A DNA stretch of 64,000 nucleotides from Blastococcus saxobsidens (lineage in GTDB: Bacteria > Actinomycetota > Actinomycetes > Mycobacteriales > Geodermatophilaceae): assembly GCF_010682065.1 (NCBI RefSeq), contig NZ_JAAGWG010000008.1, positions 62,001 to 126,000 of the forward strand, read 5' to 3'. Numbering within the stretch: the first letter of the stretch is position 1; every line of letters starts with the position of its first letter. The translations under genes were made by a program, and so were the position numbers. The notes beneath the pieces were generated by a model. That model did not search any database. It was not told where the DNA came from and saw nothing but the letters and a program-made list of their open reading frames with translations. Positions 8,023 through 17,292 of the stretch are shown one piece after another.

Positions 8023-9552
8023 TCAGAACCAGGAGGGGAACCACATCCGCTGCAGCCACTCGCCGTGGGACAACGGGCTGCCGGTCAGGACGGGCCAGAA
8101 GAAGGCGAAGGTGTCCACGACGAGCCCGACGTAGAGGCACGCGGCGCCCAGCCCCACGCGGCGCCGCCACTCCGACGCCCCCGGCCGGCCGACGACGTCC
8201 TGCAGCGCCAGGGCGACCGCCAGCACGAAGAACGGCACGGCGGGGGCGATGTAGAAGATGAACATCGTCCGGTCCAGGTTGACGAACCAGGTGAGCCACC
8301 CGGCCGCGACGCCCACGGCCACCGGCACCGCGGCGGGATCCCGGCGGGCGGCGATCCGCCAGACCAGCCACAGCAGGGCCGGGGCGAACGCCAGCCACAG
8401 CGTCGGCGTCCCCACCATGAGGATGTAGCGCACGACCTGCCCGCCCTGCTCGTCGACGAGCCCCTGCGGGTTCCACAGCAGGATGGGCCGGCCGTTGACC
8501 AGCCAGGACCACGGCCCGGACTCCCAGGGGTGCGGCGAGGAGAGCCCGTTGTGGAAGCGCAGCCACTCCGCGTGCTGGTGCCACAGCGAGCGCACCGCGT
8601 CCGGCACCCACGGAAACGCCGTCTCCGGGTTCTGCTGCGCCCAGGCCCTGCCCTGCGACGTCTCGCCGAGGAACCAGCCGGTGAAGGTGGCGACGTAGGT
8701 GAGCACGGGGACGGCCCCCAGCGCCCAGGCGGCGCCCGGCAGGCCGCGGCGCGCCGCCGTGCGGGTCGGCCGGGGCACCCCCGCCTCGCGCCAGGCGGCG
8801 CGGTCCCAGAACAGGGAGAGGATCGCGAAGAACGCGAGGAACCACACGCCGCTCCACTTCACCGCGCAGGCGGCGCCGAAGAGCACGCCGGCGGCGATCC
8901 GCCACCCGCGCGGCCCCAGCCGGAAGCCGGCGTTCCCCACGGCCCCGGCGGCCCGGACCCGGGCGCGGACGACGTCGCGGTCGACCACCAGGCAGCTGAC
9001 CGCGGCCAGCACCAGCACCTGCAGGAAGACGTCGAGCAGGCCGATCCGCGAGAGCGTGAACGCGAAGCCGTCGGCCAGCAGCAGCAGGCCGGCGAACAGG
9101 CCGACGAGCGTGGAGCCGCTCAGCCGGCGGGCCAGCCGGAAGAGCAGGACCACCGAGACCGCGCCGGCCACCGCCGAGGGGAACCGCCAGCCGAAGGAGT
9201 TGTAGCCGAACGCCTGCTCGCCCAGCGCGATGAACCACTTGCCCAGCGGCGGGTGGACGATGAACGTGTACCCGCGGTTGTACTCGAATCCCCAGGTGAG
9301 CAGCTCGTCGGCCTCGGGCGGGTAGTACGCCTCGTCGAAGAGCAGGTTCCGCGGGTAGCCGATGCCCCACAGCCGGATCGTGAGGGCGAGGACGCCGAGG
9401 ACCGCCGCGACGATCCAGCCGGTGCGGCGGTCGCGTGGTGGCTGCACGGCGTCGGTGCGCGGGCGGGGCGCCGGCAGGCGGGGCGCCCGCAGGCCCGGGC
9501 GCGGCGGATCCTGCGGGTCCCGCTCGGCCCGTTCGGGAGCCAGCACCGCCAT
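8023..9552 (-). CDS. pmt: Dolichyl-phosphate-mannose--protein mannosyltransferase (GT39, Pmt)
   Basis: 509 residues with a Pro/Arg-rich cytoplasmic N-terminus (about 45 residues) and roughly ten to eleven membrane segments. The catalytic DE pair of the first periplasmic loop is at D73-E74 (LLFDEAYYPPE), followed by FIVHPPLGKWFIALGE; LSRIGLLDVFLQ and FLGETSQGRAWAQQNP are further family blocks. Actinobacterial Pmt transfers mannose from polyprenyl-phosphate-mannose to Ser/Thr of Sec-exported proteins. Thr/Pro-rich exported proteins of this window (29859-30590, the two giant proteins) are conceivable substrates. It is divergent from rsmI with a 52-base gap, a neighbour pair common in actinobacteria. 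Start is ATG 9552 (MAVLAPERAE). Confidence 0.93.
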   Translation of the reverse strand: MAVLAPERAERDPQDPPRPGLRAPRLPAPRPRTDAVQPPRDRRTGWIVAAVLGVLALTIRLWGIGYPRNLLFDEAYYPPEADELLTWGFEYNRGYTFIVHPPLGKWFIALGEQAFGYNSFGWRFPSAVAGAVSVVLLFRLARRLSGSTLVGLFAGLLLLADGFAFTLSRIGLLDVFLQVLVLAAVSCLVVDRDVVRARVRAAGAVGNAGFRLGPRGWRIAAGVLFGAACAVKWSGVWFLAFFAILSLFWDRAAWREAGVPRPTRTAARRGLPGAAWALGAVPVLTYVATFTGWFLGETSQGRAWAQQNPETAFPWVPDAVRSLWHQHAEWLRFHNGLSSPHPWESGPWSWLVNGRPILLWNPQGLVDEQGGQVVRYILMVGTPTLWLAFAPALLWLVWRIAARRDPAAVPVAVGVAAGWLTWFVNLDRTMFIFYIAPAVPFFVLAVALALQDVVGRPGASEWRRRVGLGAACLYVGLVVDTFAFFWPVLTGSPLSHGEWLQRMWFPSWF

Positions 9553-9604
9553 GCCGTCAGGGTATGTGGACCGGCCGGGACACCCGCCGTGACAGGCTCG
9601 ACGG

Positions 9605-10444
9605 ATGAGCGGACGGCTGGTGCTGGGCGGGGCGCCCCTGGGGCAGCCCGGTGACGTCGGTCCGCGGTTGCGCGCGGTGATGGCCACGGCCGACGTCCTG
9701 GCCGTCGAGGACACCCGCCGCCTGCACCGGCTGGCCGCCGACCTGGAGGTCACCTTCACCGGCCGCGTCGTCACCTTCCACGAGTCGGTGGAGCAGGCGC
9801 GGCTGCCCGGGCTGATGGCCGCTCTCGCCGACGGCGCGACGGTGCTGCTGCTGACCGACGCCGGCATGCCCTCGGTGTCCGACCCCGGCTACACCCTCGT
9901 GCGGGCCGCCATCGAGGCCGGCGTCGACATCACGTCGGTGCCGGGGCCCTCGGCGGTGACCACCGCGCTGGCGGTCTCCGGGCTGCCGGTGGACCGGTTC
10001 TGCTTCGAGGGCTTCCTGCCGCGCAAGGCGGGGGAGCGGCGGTCCACCTTCGCCGCGCTGGCCGACGAGCGCCGGACGATGGTGTTCTTCGAGTCGCCGC
10101 ACCGGCTGGCCGACGCGCTGGCCGACGCGGCGGCGGTGCTGGGCGAGGACCGCGAGGCCGCCGTCTGCCGGGAGCTGACCAAGACCTACGAGGAGATCCG
10201 CCGCGGCGGGCTGGCCGAGCTCGCGGCCTGGGCGGCCGAGGGCGTCAAGGGCGAGATCACCCTGGTCGTCGCCGGGGCGCCGGAGCGGGTGGTGGAGCTC
10301 AGCGGTGCCGAGCTCGCCGCGGCCGTGGCCGCCGAGGAGGCCGCCGGGGCGACCCGCAAGGAGGCGATCCGCGCCGTCGTCACCCGGACCGGCCTGCCCA
10401 AGCGCACCGTCTTCGACGCCGTCGTCGCCGCCAAGACCCCCTGA
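9605..10444 (+). CDS. rsmI: 16S rRNA (cytidine(1402)-2'-O)-methyltransferase
   Basis: 279 residues. The N-terminus LVLGGAPLGQPGDVGPRLRAVM, the EDTRRLHRL block, LLLTDAGMPSVSDPGYTLV and [17 protein letters not shown] (SAM-binding tetrapyrrole-methylase fold) and GFLPRK identify RsmI. It 2'-O-methylates C1402 in the decoding centre of 16S rRNA. ATG 9605 is preceded by a CAGGCT hexamer six bases upstream, so a leaderless start is likely. A hairpin repeat follows about 20 bases after the stop. Confidence 0.95.
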   Translation: MSGRLVLGGAPLGQPGDVGPRLRAVMATADVLAVEDTRRLHRLAADLEVTFTGRVVTFHESVEQARLPGLMAALADGATVLLLTDAGMPSVSDPGYTLVRAAIEAGVDITSVPGPSAVTTALAVSGLPVDRFCFEGFLPRKAGERRSTFAALADERRTMVFFESPHRLADALADAAAVLGEDREAAVCRELTKTYEEIRRGGLAELAAWAAEGVKGEITLVVAGAPERVVELSGAELAAAVAAEEAAGATRKEAIRAVVTRTGLPKRTVFDAVVAAKTP

Positions 10445-10464
10445 CGGTGCCGCCGGCGGCGCCG

Positions 10465-10515
10465 GTGTGCGCAGATCCACCTGTCACGCGCGCCATCAGG
10501 TGGACTCCTGCACAC
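10465..10515. repeat. Hairpin repeat, copy 1 (3' side of the AbiEi/DUF559 gene)
   Basis: Arms GTGTGC...TCCACCTG and CAGGTGGA...GCACAC (6 + 8 paired bases around a 5-base internal mismatch), 13-base loop, then CCGCGCC. A second copy in the same orientation, also followed by CCGCGCC, lies at 11455-11505; the gene between them is bracketed. Either could work as a terminator; the shared sequence suggests a REP-like family. Confidence 0.75.
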
Positions 10516-10522
10516 CCGCGCC

Positions 10523-11413
10523 TCACGAGCTGAGCGCGAAGGCGATCCGGGCGATCAGTGCCACCGGATCCCGAAGATCAGCGGCGGTCACGAACACCAC
10601 CCGCCATCCAGCCGCCTGGAGCCGGTTGAGCCGCTGTCGATCCCGCGCGAACTGCCCGGCCTCCGCGTGCCACAGCCCGTCGTACTCGACGGCGACCTTG
10701 TGCTCGGGCCAGGCGAAGTCGACGCGGGCCACGAACCGGTCGCCGTTCCGCACCGGGTACTGGGCGACGGGTGGCGGGAGGGAGCTGCGGCCGATGAGCA
10801 GGCGCACGCGGGTCTCCTGGGGCGATTCCGCCAGCCCGTCGGCCAGGGCGGCCACCCTGCGTGCGCGGGCCGAGCCAGGGCCCCGTGCAGCCCCGGCGAA
10901 CCGGCGCAGGTCGCCGAGTTCGGTGAGCCCGGCCCTGATCAGCTGGTCGGCCGCCGCGACCGCATCGTCCGCGGGCAGCAGTCCGGCCAGCCGGGTGGCC
11001 GTCGCCTCGGGCGTGGTGACGCGCAGCCCGCGACGTGTGCGGACGTGGGCGGTTGCGATCGTGGAACGGCGGACGCGGACCCCGGTGATCCGCACCGGGT
11101 CGCTGGTGCGGGGGAGGGTCAGCTCGACGTCGTCTCCGGCTCGGGCCAGGTCCAGGCCCCAGAGCACGGCGGCGCTGCGCCCGGTGACGACGGCGGCCGG
11201 TACGAGCAGCACGGCGGCGCGCGTCCGGAGCTCGTGGGTGACCGGTTGGTCGCGGTGCACGTAGACACCGCGCAGGACGGCGCGCCAGGTCGGGCCCTCC
11301 AGTTGGCGGCGGGTCAGCAGGCCGGCCGCGACCGCCGTCCGGGCGAGGAAGACATCGGCCCGGAGCGCGTCGGGCACGGCGGCGAGCGGAGGCACCGGCG
11401 CACCTTGCCGCAC
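10523..11413 (-). CDS. AbiEi-like antitoxin domain + DUF559 (Vsr-like nuclease fold) protein
   Basis: 296 residues. The first half (ADVFLARTAVAAGLLTRRQL, WRAVLRGVYVHRDQPVTHEL...AAVLLVPAAVVTGRSAAVLWGLDL) looks like the winged-helix AbiEi-type domain of type IV antitoxins. The C-terminal ~110 residues (VDFAWPEHKVAVEYDGLWH, FARDRQRLNRLQAAGWRVVFVTAADL) are the DUF559 fold related to very-short-patch-repair endonucleases, with the D...EYDG acidic pair visible. Such fusions are numerous in actinobacteria and their function is not established. No cognate AbiEii toxin is adjacent. The gene sits alone between rsmI and corA and is flanked on both sides by the same hairpin repeat. GTG 11413 is the first sensible start. 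Confidence 0.8.
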   Translation of the reverse strand: MRQGAPVPPLAAVPDALRADVFLARTAVAAGLLTRRQLEGPTWRAVLRGVYVHRDQPVTHELRTRAAVLLVPAAVVTGRSAAVLWGLDLARAGDDVELTLPRTSDPVRITGVRVRRSTIATAHVRTRRGLRVTTPEATATRLAGLLPADDAVAAADQLIRAGLTELGDLRRFAGAARGPGSARARRVAALADGLAESPQETRVRLLIGRSSLPPPVAQYPVRNGDRFVARVDFAWPEHKVAVEYDGLWHAEAGQFARDRQRLNRLQAAGWRVVFVTAADLRDPVALIARIAFALSS

Positions 11414-11454
11414 TCGCCGCGGGTGCAGCCCGCGTCATCCACAGGCCGCCACGG

Positions 11455-11505
11455 ATGTGCGCGAGTCCACCTGTAGCGCGGTGGGTCAGGTGGACGTGCG
11501 CACAC
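11455..11505. repeat. Hairpin repeat, copy 2 (5' side of the AbiEi/DUF559 gene)
   Basis: Left arm ATGTGCGCGAGTCCACCTG and right arm CAGGTGGACGTGCGCACAC pair at 16 of 19 positions around a 13-base loop, followed by CCGCGCC as in copy 1. It lies between corA (ending 11523, - strand) and the start of the AbiEi/DUF559 gene. Confidence 0.78.
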
Positions 11506-11522
11506 CCGCGCCGCGGGGAGGG

Positions 11523-12644
11523 CTAGAGCCAGCCGTTGCGCTTGAAGCCGCGGTAGAGCAGCACGATCGCGGCGAGGATGACCAGCAGGACGGCCGGGTA
11601 GCCCCACCGCTCGTCCAGCTCGGGCATGTACTCGAAGTTCATCCCGTAGATCCCGGCGATGGCGGTGGGGACGGCGATGATGCCGGCGTAGGCCGAGATC
11701 TTGCGCATGTCCTCGTTGTCGGCCATCTGCGTCCGGGCCAGCGACGCCTGCAGGATCGACGTCAGCAGCTCGTCGAGCCCGGCCACCTGGTCGCGCACCC
11801 GGATGGCGTGATCGAACACGTCCCGGAAGTACGAGCGCATCGCCTCGGGGACGACGTCGACCGGCCGCTCGGCGAGCTTCTGCAGCGGCACCTCCAGCGG
11901 GGAGACGGCCCGCCGCAGCGACATGAGCTCGCGCTTGAGCTGGTAGAGGCGGCCGACGTCGTCGGTGCGCTCGGGGCTGAACACCGATGCCTCGAGCTCC
12001 TCGACGTCCTCCTCGACTGCGCCGGCGACGTCGACGAAGGTGTCCACCACCAGGTCGGCGACGGCGTAGAGCACTGCGGCCGAGCCCAGGCACAGCAGGT
12101 CGCGCTGGTCCTCGAGTCGCTGCCGCAGCTCGGCCAGGCTGCTGTGCTCCCCGTGCCGCACGGTGATCACGTACCGCTCCGCGAGGAAGACCATCACCTC
12201 GCCGGTGTCCACGACCTCGCTGGTCGCGGTCAGCTCCTCGTGCTCGATGTAGGTGGCCGTCTTCAGCACCATGAAGAGGGCGTCGTCGTAGCGCTCGAGC
12301 TTCGGCCGCTGGTGGGCGTAGACGGCGTCCTCGACCGCCAGGGGGTGCAGGTCGTACTCCTCGGCGATGGCGCCGAGCTCGTCCCCGGTGGGCGCGTAGA
12401 GCCCCAGCCAGACGAACCCGCCGCGGTCCTCGGCCATCCGCAGCGCGTCCTGCGGCTGCACCGGCTCCTGGCGCCGGCCGTCGACGTACACCGCGCAGTC
12501 GACGACGGCGGCGGTCCCGGCGGGCCGGCTGGAGGTGCGGCGGGGCCGTCCGGCGGGCCGGGGGCGCAGGGTCGGCGGGGAGCCCGGCGGCGTCTCCGAC
12601 GGCAGCTCGAGCGGCGCGACGTGCGGCGTCTCACCGGTGGTCAT
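11523..12644 (-). CDS. corA: CorA-family magnesium/divalent-cation transporter
   Basis: 373 residues. A Pro-rich N-terminal extension of about 45 residues precedes the CorA cytoplasmic alpha/beta domain (FVWLGLYAPTGDELGAIAEEYDLHPLAVEDAV). The long helical region (RDVFDHAIRVRDQVAGLDELLTSILQASLARTQ) leads to the pore helix; the signature YGMNF is followed by a second membrane helix and the basic tail FKRNGWL. CorA channels are membrane pentamers for Mg2+ uptake. Divergent from the membrane protein at 12838 across a 193-base gap. Start ATG 12644 (MTTGETPH). Confidence 0.95.
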   Translation of the reverse strand: MTTGETPHVAPLELPSETPPGSPPTLRPRPAGRPRRTSSRPAGTAAVVDCAVYVDGRRQEPVQPQDALRMAEDRGGFVWLGLYAPTGDELGAIAEEYDLHPLAVEDAVYAHQRPKLERYDDALFMVLKTATYIEHEELTATSEVVDTGEVMVFLAERYVITVRHGEHSSLAELRQRLEDQRDLLCLGSAAVLYAVADLVVDTFVDVAGAVEEDVEELEASVFSPERTDDVGRLYQLKRELMSLRRAVSPLEVPLQKLAERPVDVVPEAMRSYFRDVFDHAIRVRDQVAGLDELLTSILQASLARTQMADNEDMRKISAYAGIIAVPTAIAGIYGMNFEYMPELDERWGYPAVLLVILAAIVLLYRGFKRNGWL

Positions 12645-12837
12645 CGCGGTGCCTCCTCGGGGCCTCGGGCGGGTAGCAGCGTAGGCCTGCGCCGCGCGCC
12701 GGCCTGCCGGTACGGCCGTCCGGGGGACCGTGGCAGCTCACTCCTTCGAGGGAGATCCGCGGTGTGCCCCTCCAGCCCGCGCAGCGGCGCGCCGTCCAGA
12801 CCGGAGACAGCGTCCACCGGTCTAGGAGATCAGCTTC

Positions 12838-13515
12838 GTGGCGATCAGCGTCCTCGACGTCCGCGACACCCTCGCCCCGGCGCACGTCCGCGTGCCGCGG
12901 GCCGGCGGGGCGGCGGACGGGACGGCGACCGCCGACCTGCGCTGGGTGCCCGTTCCCGCGCTGGTGGCCGGGCTGCTGGCCGTGCTCCAGGCGGTGGGTC
13001 TGCTCGCCGTCGGCCTGACCCGGATCGACACCGTGCTGTCCTCGCCGCAGCGCCCGCCGGGCCTGGTGATCGTCGCCGGGCTGGTCGCGCTCGCGGGCTG
13101 GATCGTGCTCTCCGCCGGTGGCGGCGCGGCGCTCATCGACGGCGTGAGCCGCCGTCTGGTGGTGCGCACCTCCGCCGTCGAGCTGGTCGCCGTGACCCTC
13201 GTCGGGGCGGCCGCGGTCGTCCTGCCGGTGCCGGCGGCCCTGAACCCCGGGCTGCCGCTGCCGATCGTCTTCGCCGTCGCGATCTCCCTGCCGGTGACCA
13301 AGCTGCTGCTCGCCGGCTCCGCGTCTGCGCGCCGCTGGGTCGCCCAGGCCCCGCGGGTCCCCGTCCGCCGCCGGCCCGATCCCGTCGCCCGGCACCGGGT
13401 GCTGTGCACCCTCACGCTGGGCGTCATCGCCCTCGGCCTGGGCGGGCTGGCGCTGGCCACCCCGGTCCAGAACCCCGCGGACGTGCCGGCGTCCAGCGTC
13501 GTCTACCACCCCTGA
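12838..13515 (+). CDS. Membrane protein of unknown function
   Basis: 225 residues with about four membrane segments (around 38-58, 72-92, 112-130, 187-207) and a cytoplasmic RRPDPVARHR stretch before the last. I recognise no domain. Start is GTG 12838, with AGGAG nine bases upstream. It stands alone between divergent corA and metG. The small 3' intergenic region holds a 17-bp tandem repeat. Confidence 0.7.
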   Translation: MAISVLDVRDTLAPAHVRVPRAGGAADGTATADLRWVPVPALVAGLLAVLQAVGLLAVGLTRIDTVLSSPQRPPGLVIVAGLVALAGWIVLSAGGGAALIDGVSRRLVVRTSAVELVAVTLVGAAAVVLPVPAALNPGLPLPIVFAVAISLPVTKLLLAGSASARRWVAQAPRVPVRRRPDPVARHRVLCTLTLGVIALGLGGLALATPVQNPADVPASSVVYHP

Positions 13516-13578
13516 CCGACGCACCGTCGGCCCGCACGGGTGGCGCCGCTGCAACTCGCTCGGCTCCTCCGCCGCTCC

Positions 13579-13612
13579 GCTCCTCGGTCGCTGGCGCTCC
13601 TCGGTCGCTGGC
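13579..13612. repeat. 17-bp tandem duplication
   Basis: GCTCCTCGGTCGCTGGC occurs twice head to tail; a degenerate version of its first half (GCTCCTCCGCCGCTCC) precedes it. Lies between a membrane protein gene and metG. Confidence 0.8.
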
Positions 13613-13647
13613 GCTCCCTGCGATGCTCACGATTCCGTCGCCTTCAC

Positions 13648-13653
13648 TAGGCT
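13648..13653 (+). promoter_or_regulatory. -10 box (TAGGCT) of metG, leaderless
   Basis: TAGGCT ends six bases before the metG GTG, the same spacing as at galU; there is no Shine-Dalgarno. Confidence 0.6.
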
Positions 13654-13659
13654 CCCCCC

Positions 13660-15459
13660 GTGAGTGATCGGCACATCCTGACCGCAGTCGCCTGGCCCTA
13701 CGCGAACGGGCCGCGGCACATCGGCCACGTCTCCGGGTTCGGCGTCCCCTCCGACGTCTTCAGCCGCTACCACCGCATGGCCGGGGACAAGGTCCTCATG
13801 GTCAGCGGCACCGACGAGCACGGCACCCCGATCACGGTGGCCGCCGACGCCGAGGGCATCACGCCCCGGCAGATCGCCGACCGCAACAACCGGATCATCG
13901 TCGACGACCTGCAGTCGCTCGGGCTGAGCTACGACCTCTTCACCCGGACGACGACGGCCAACCACGCCGCCGTCAGCCAGGAGATCTTCCTCGGGCTGCT
14001 GAAGAACGGCTACGTCTTCCCGAAGACGACGCTCGGCGCGATCAGCCCGTCGACCGGCCGCACGCTGCCCGACCGCTACATCGAGGGCACCTGCCCGATC
14101 TGCGGTTACGACGGCGCTCGCGGCGACCAGTGCGACAACTGCGGCAACCAGCTCGACCCGATCGAGCTGATCAATCCGGTCAGCAAGATCAACGGCGAGA
14201 CGCCGAAGTTCGTCGAGGAGGAGCACTACTTCCTCGACCTGCCGGCGTTCACCCGCGCGCTGGGGGACTGGCTGGCCACCCGCAAGAGCTGGCGGCCCAA
14301 CGTCCTGAACTTCAGCGTCAACCTGCTGGAGGACCTCAAGCCGCGCAGCTACACCCGCGACATCGACTGGGGCGTCCCGGTGCCGCTCGACGGCTGGCGG
14401 GACCGCAACGACAAGCGCATCTACGTGTGGTTCGACGCGGTCGTGGGCTACCTGTCGGCGTCCATCGAGTGGGCCCGCCGCTCCGGGGAGCCGGACGCCT
14501 GGCGGCAGTGGTGGCAGACGCCGGACGCGGATGCCTACTACTTCATGGGCAAGGACAACATCGTCTTCCACTCCGAGATCTGGCCCGCCCAGCTGCTCGG
14601 CTACAACGGCGAGGGCGATAAGGGCGGCACGAACGGCTCGCTGGGACGGCTGAACCTGCCCACCGAGGTGGTCTCCAGCGAGTTCCTCACGATGGAGGGC
14701 CGCAAGTTCTCCAGCAGCCGCCAGATCGTCATCTACGTGCGCGACTTCCTCGCCCGCTACGACGCCGACGCGCTGCGCTACTTCATCGCCGTCGCCGGGC
14801 CGGAGAACCAGGACACCGACTTCACCTGGGCGGAGTTCCGGCGCCGCAACAACGACGAGCTGGTCGCCGGCTGGGGCAACCTGGTCAACCGCAGCGTCTC
14901 GATGGCGGCCAAGAACGTCGGCGCGGTGCCCACGCCGGGCGAGCTCACCGACGACGACCGGGCGCTGCTGGCCACCACGTCGGGCGCGTTCGGCCCGGTC
15001 GGCGACCTGCTGTCCCGCAACCGGCAGAAGGCCGCGATCGGCGAGGCGATGCGCGTCGTCAGCGAGGCGAACAAGTACCTGTCGGACCAGGCGCCGTGGA
15101 AGCTCAAGGAGGACCCGGCCCGCCGGGACACCGTGCTGCACACCGCGCTGCAGGCGATCAAGGACTGCAACGCCCTGCTCACGCCGTTCCTCCCGCACTC
15201 CGCGCAGCAGGTGCACGAGCTGCTCGGCGGCACGGGGACGTGGTCGGTGGCACCGCGGATCGACGAGGTGACCGACCTGGACGACGGCTCGCCGTACCCG
15301 ATCATCACCGGCGACTACGCGCAGGGCCAGGCCGTCTGGGCGTCCACGCCGCTCGCCGCGCCCGGCACGCCGCTGGCGCCGCCGAAGCCGATCTTCACCA
15401 AGCTGGACGAGTCGGTCCTGGAGGAGGAGATCCGGCGGCTGGAGGACGGCGGCGCATGA
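13660..15459 (+). CDS. metG: Methionine--tRNA ligase
   Basis: 599 residues. The HIGH-type motif appears as [11 protein letters not shown] (near residue 10) with GTDEHGTPI; a zinc knuckle of four Cys is seen in CPICGYDG...CDNCG (near 147-164). The usual KMSKS loop is replaced by KFSSSR (around residue 350), which is normal for this actinobacterial MetG subtype. C-terminal anticodon-binding helices follow (NLVNRS..., [11 protein letters not shown]) and there is no tRNA-binding appendix. Charges tRNA-Met in the cytosol. Starts at GTG 13660; its stop overlaps the tatD start (ATGA). Confidence 0.97.
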   Translation: MSDRHILTAVAWPYANGPRHIGHVSGFGVPSDVFSRYHRMAGDKVLMVSGTDEHGTPITVAADAEGITPRQIADRNNRIIVDDLQSLGLSYDLFTRTTTANHAAVSQEIFLGLLKNGYVFPKTTLGAISPSTGRTLPDRYIEGTCPICGYDGARGDQCDNCGNQLDPIELINPVSKINGETPKFVEEEHYFLDLPAFTRALGDWLATRKSWRPNVLNFSVNLLEDLKPRSYTRDIDWGVPVPLDGWRDRNDKRIYVWFDAVVGYLSASIEWARRSGEPDAWRQWWQTPDADAYYFMGKDNIVFHSEIWPAQLLGYNGEGDKGGTNGSLGRLNLPTEVVSSEFLTMEGRKFSSSRQIVIYVRDFLARYDADALRYFIAVAGPENQDTDFTWAEFRRRNNDELVAGWGNLVNRSVSMAAKNVGAVPTPGELTDDDRALLATTSGAFGPVGDLLSRNRQKAAIGEAMRVVSEANKYLSDQAPWKLKEDPARRDTVLHTALQAIKDCNALLTPFLPHSAQQVHELLGGTGTWSVAPRIDEVTDLDDGSPYPIITGDYAQGQAVWASTPLAAPGTPLAPPKPIFTKLDESVLEEEIRRLEDGGA

Positions 15460-16346
15460 GCCGGTCGGCCTCCTCCCGAGCCAACCGCCGGGGCGAGCCG
15501 CCGCCGTCCCCGGAGCCGCTGCCGGGGCCCGCGCTGGACAGCCACACGCACCTGGACATCGTGCTGGGCGAGCGGCCGGCGGACGGGGAGCACGGCGAGT
15601 GGGCGTCCGAGGACGCCGTCGACGCGGAGATCGCCGCGGCGGAGGCGGTCGGGATCCCGCGGCTGGTCCAGGTCGGTGTCGACGTCGCCTCCTCCCGGTG
15701 GTCGGCCGGGCTGGCCGCCCGGCACCCGAACGTGCTGGCCGCGGTCGCCCTGCACCCCAACGAGGCCGGGGACGGCCGGGCGACCGATGACGCGCTGGCC
15801 GAGATCGACCGGCTGGCCGCGCTGCCGCGGGTGCGGGCGGTGGGGGAGACCGGGCTCGACCGCTTCCGCACCGGACCCGAGGGGTGGGCCGCGCAGGAGG
15901 CGTCGTTCCGGTCGCACATCCGCATCGCCAAGGAGCACGGCGTCGCGCTGGTCATCCACGACCGGGACGCCCACGAGGAGATCCTCCGCGTGCTGGAGGA
16001 CGAGGGCGCTCCCGAGCACACGGTCTTCCACTGCTTCTCCGGCGACGCGGTGTTCGCCAAGGCGTGCATCGAGCGCGGCTACGTCCTGTCCTTCGCCGGC
16101 ACCCTGACGTTCGGCAACGCCGGCTACCTGCGGGAGGCCGCGGCGCTCACTCCCGTCGGTCAGCTGCTGGTCGAGACGGACTCGCCCTTCCTCACCCCGG
16201 TCCCGCACCGGGGTCGCCCGAACGCCTCCCGGCTCGTGCCGCACACGGTCCGCGCGCTGGCCGAGGTCACCGGGGTGGAGCTCATCGAGCTCTGCTCCAC
16301 GCTCACCGCCACCGCCGAGCGGGTCTTCGGCCCCTGGGCCCCGTGA
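15456..16346 (+). CDS. tatD: TatD-family metal-dependent hydrolase
   Basis: 296 residues. SHTHLD (near residue 30) is the N-terminal metal-binding HxH, GETGLD carries the next ligand, [12 protein letters not shown] and FHCFSGD provide the later histidines, and [11 protein letters not shown] holds the terminal catalytic Asp. Family members are 3'-5' exonucleases/DNases; the metG-tatD pairing is widespread, supporting orthology. Translationally coupled to metG by a 4-base overlap. A 25-residue polar N-terminal extension is slightly longer than usual. Confidence 0.92.
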   Translation: MSRSASSRANRRGEPPPSPEPLPGPALDSHTHLDIVLGERPADGEHGEWASEDAVDAEIAAAEAVGIPRLVQVGVDVASSRWSAGLAARHPNVLAAVALHPNEAGDGRATDDALAEIDRLAALPRVRAVGETGLDRFRTGPEGWAAQEASFRSHIRIAKEHGVALVIHDRDAHEEILRVLEDEGAPEHTVFHCFSGDAVFAKACIERGYVLSFAGTLTFGNAGYLREAAALTPVGQLLVETDSPFLTPVPHRGRPNASRLVPHTVRALAEVTGVELIELCSTLTATAERVFGPWAP

Positions 16347-16452
16347 TCCGGCGTCCGGCTCGGGGGGCCGCCGGCGCGAAATAGGTCGCGCTCAACGGAA
16401 ATCCTCGTCCGCACGTGGCCGCGAGGTCCTCGCAGGGACGACAATCAGCACC

Positions 16453-17292
16453 GTGGGTCGCCTCATCGCCGTCGTCCTCTTCGTCGCACTCCTCGTGCCC
16501 GGGGTGCTGCTGGGCCGCGCCTGGGGTCTGGCGTCCGGGCAGCGGACCGTCGCCGCGGGCGCCGTGGAGCTCGCCGAGCCGACGCCGGAGGGCCTCGCCG
16601 TCCTGCGGCGTCAGGCGGCGCACGGGAAGCGTCTGCGCCTGCTCGGTCTGCTGCTCGGCGTCGCCGGGATCCTGGCCAGCGTGGTGCTCCTGGCCGAGGC
16701 CTCGGTCTTCCTGTGGGTGCCGGTCCTCACCGTCGGCCTGCTGGCCGGTGTGCTGCTGGGCGAGGCGACCCGGCCGCGTCCCCGGTGGGCGCTCAGCTCT
16801 CCGCCGCGACGGCCGCGGCTGGGGGAGCTGGTGTCCGGCTGGCTCGTCTGGACCATGCGGGGCGTCGTGCTCGCCGAGCTGGTCACCGCCGGCGCGATGT
16901 GGCGCGAGGGCGATCTGGGCGGGACCGTGTTCTGGGCCGTCGCCGGGGTGCCGCTGGCAGCCTGGCTGACGGCGGAGGTGGCGCTGCTCCGGGTGCTGGT
17001 CCGGCCGCTCCCCGCCGACGGCGCGGACGTCCCGGTGGACGAGGCCCTGCGCACCTGGACGGCGCACCTGGTGACCGCCGCGGCGAGCGTGACCGCGCTC
17101 CTGCCGTTCGGCACGCTGCTGCTGCGTGCCGGCCTGGACCTCGGGGACCGGGTCACCGAGGGGATCGACGTCACCCCCGTGGCCCTGGTGGCCGGCGGCT
17201 TCTCGGCGCTGGCCGCCGGGCTCGCCGTGGGCGTCTTCCTGTTCGGCTGGCTGCGGCCGGTGCGGTCCACCGCGCCGGCGCTGGCGGGCTGA
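16453..17292 (+). CDS. Membrane protein of unknown function
   Basis: 279 residues, five to six hydrophobic segments (about 4-24, 61-98 as two, 137-183 as two, 196-222, 242-270), with an Arg-rich loop RPRPRWALSSPPRRPR. No family recognised. The GTG start at 16453 has GACAAT seven bases upstream, consistent with a leaderless transcript. Lies between tatD and rpf; no functional clue beyond membrane location. Confidence 0.7.
   Translation: MGRLIAVVLFVALLVPGVLLGRAWGLASGQRTVAAGAVELAEPTPEGLAVLRRQAAHGKRLRLLGLLLGVAGILASVVLLAEASVFLWVPVLTVGLLAGVLLGEATRPRPRWALSSPPRRPRLGELVSGWLVWTMRGVVLAELVTAGAMWREGDLGGTVFWAVAGVPLAAWLTAEVALLRVLVRPLPADGADVPVDEALRTWTAHLVTAAASVTALLPFGTLLLRAGLDLGDRVTEGIDVTPVALVAGGFSALAAGLAVGVFLFGWLRPVRSTAPALAG

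Noticed and set aside
10445..11522. Insertion sequence around the AbiEi/DUF559 gene
   Set aside because: No transposase and no target-site duplication visible; only the paired hairpins support mobility, so it is kept as a hypothesis.
11314..12093. Second gene on the - strand across the AbiEi/DUF559 start and the C-terminal half of CorA
   Set aside because: Arg/Gly-rich frame with no domain, overlapping two confidently assigned genes.
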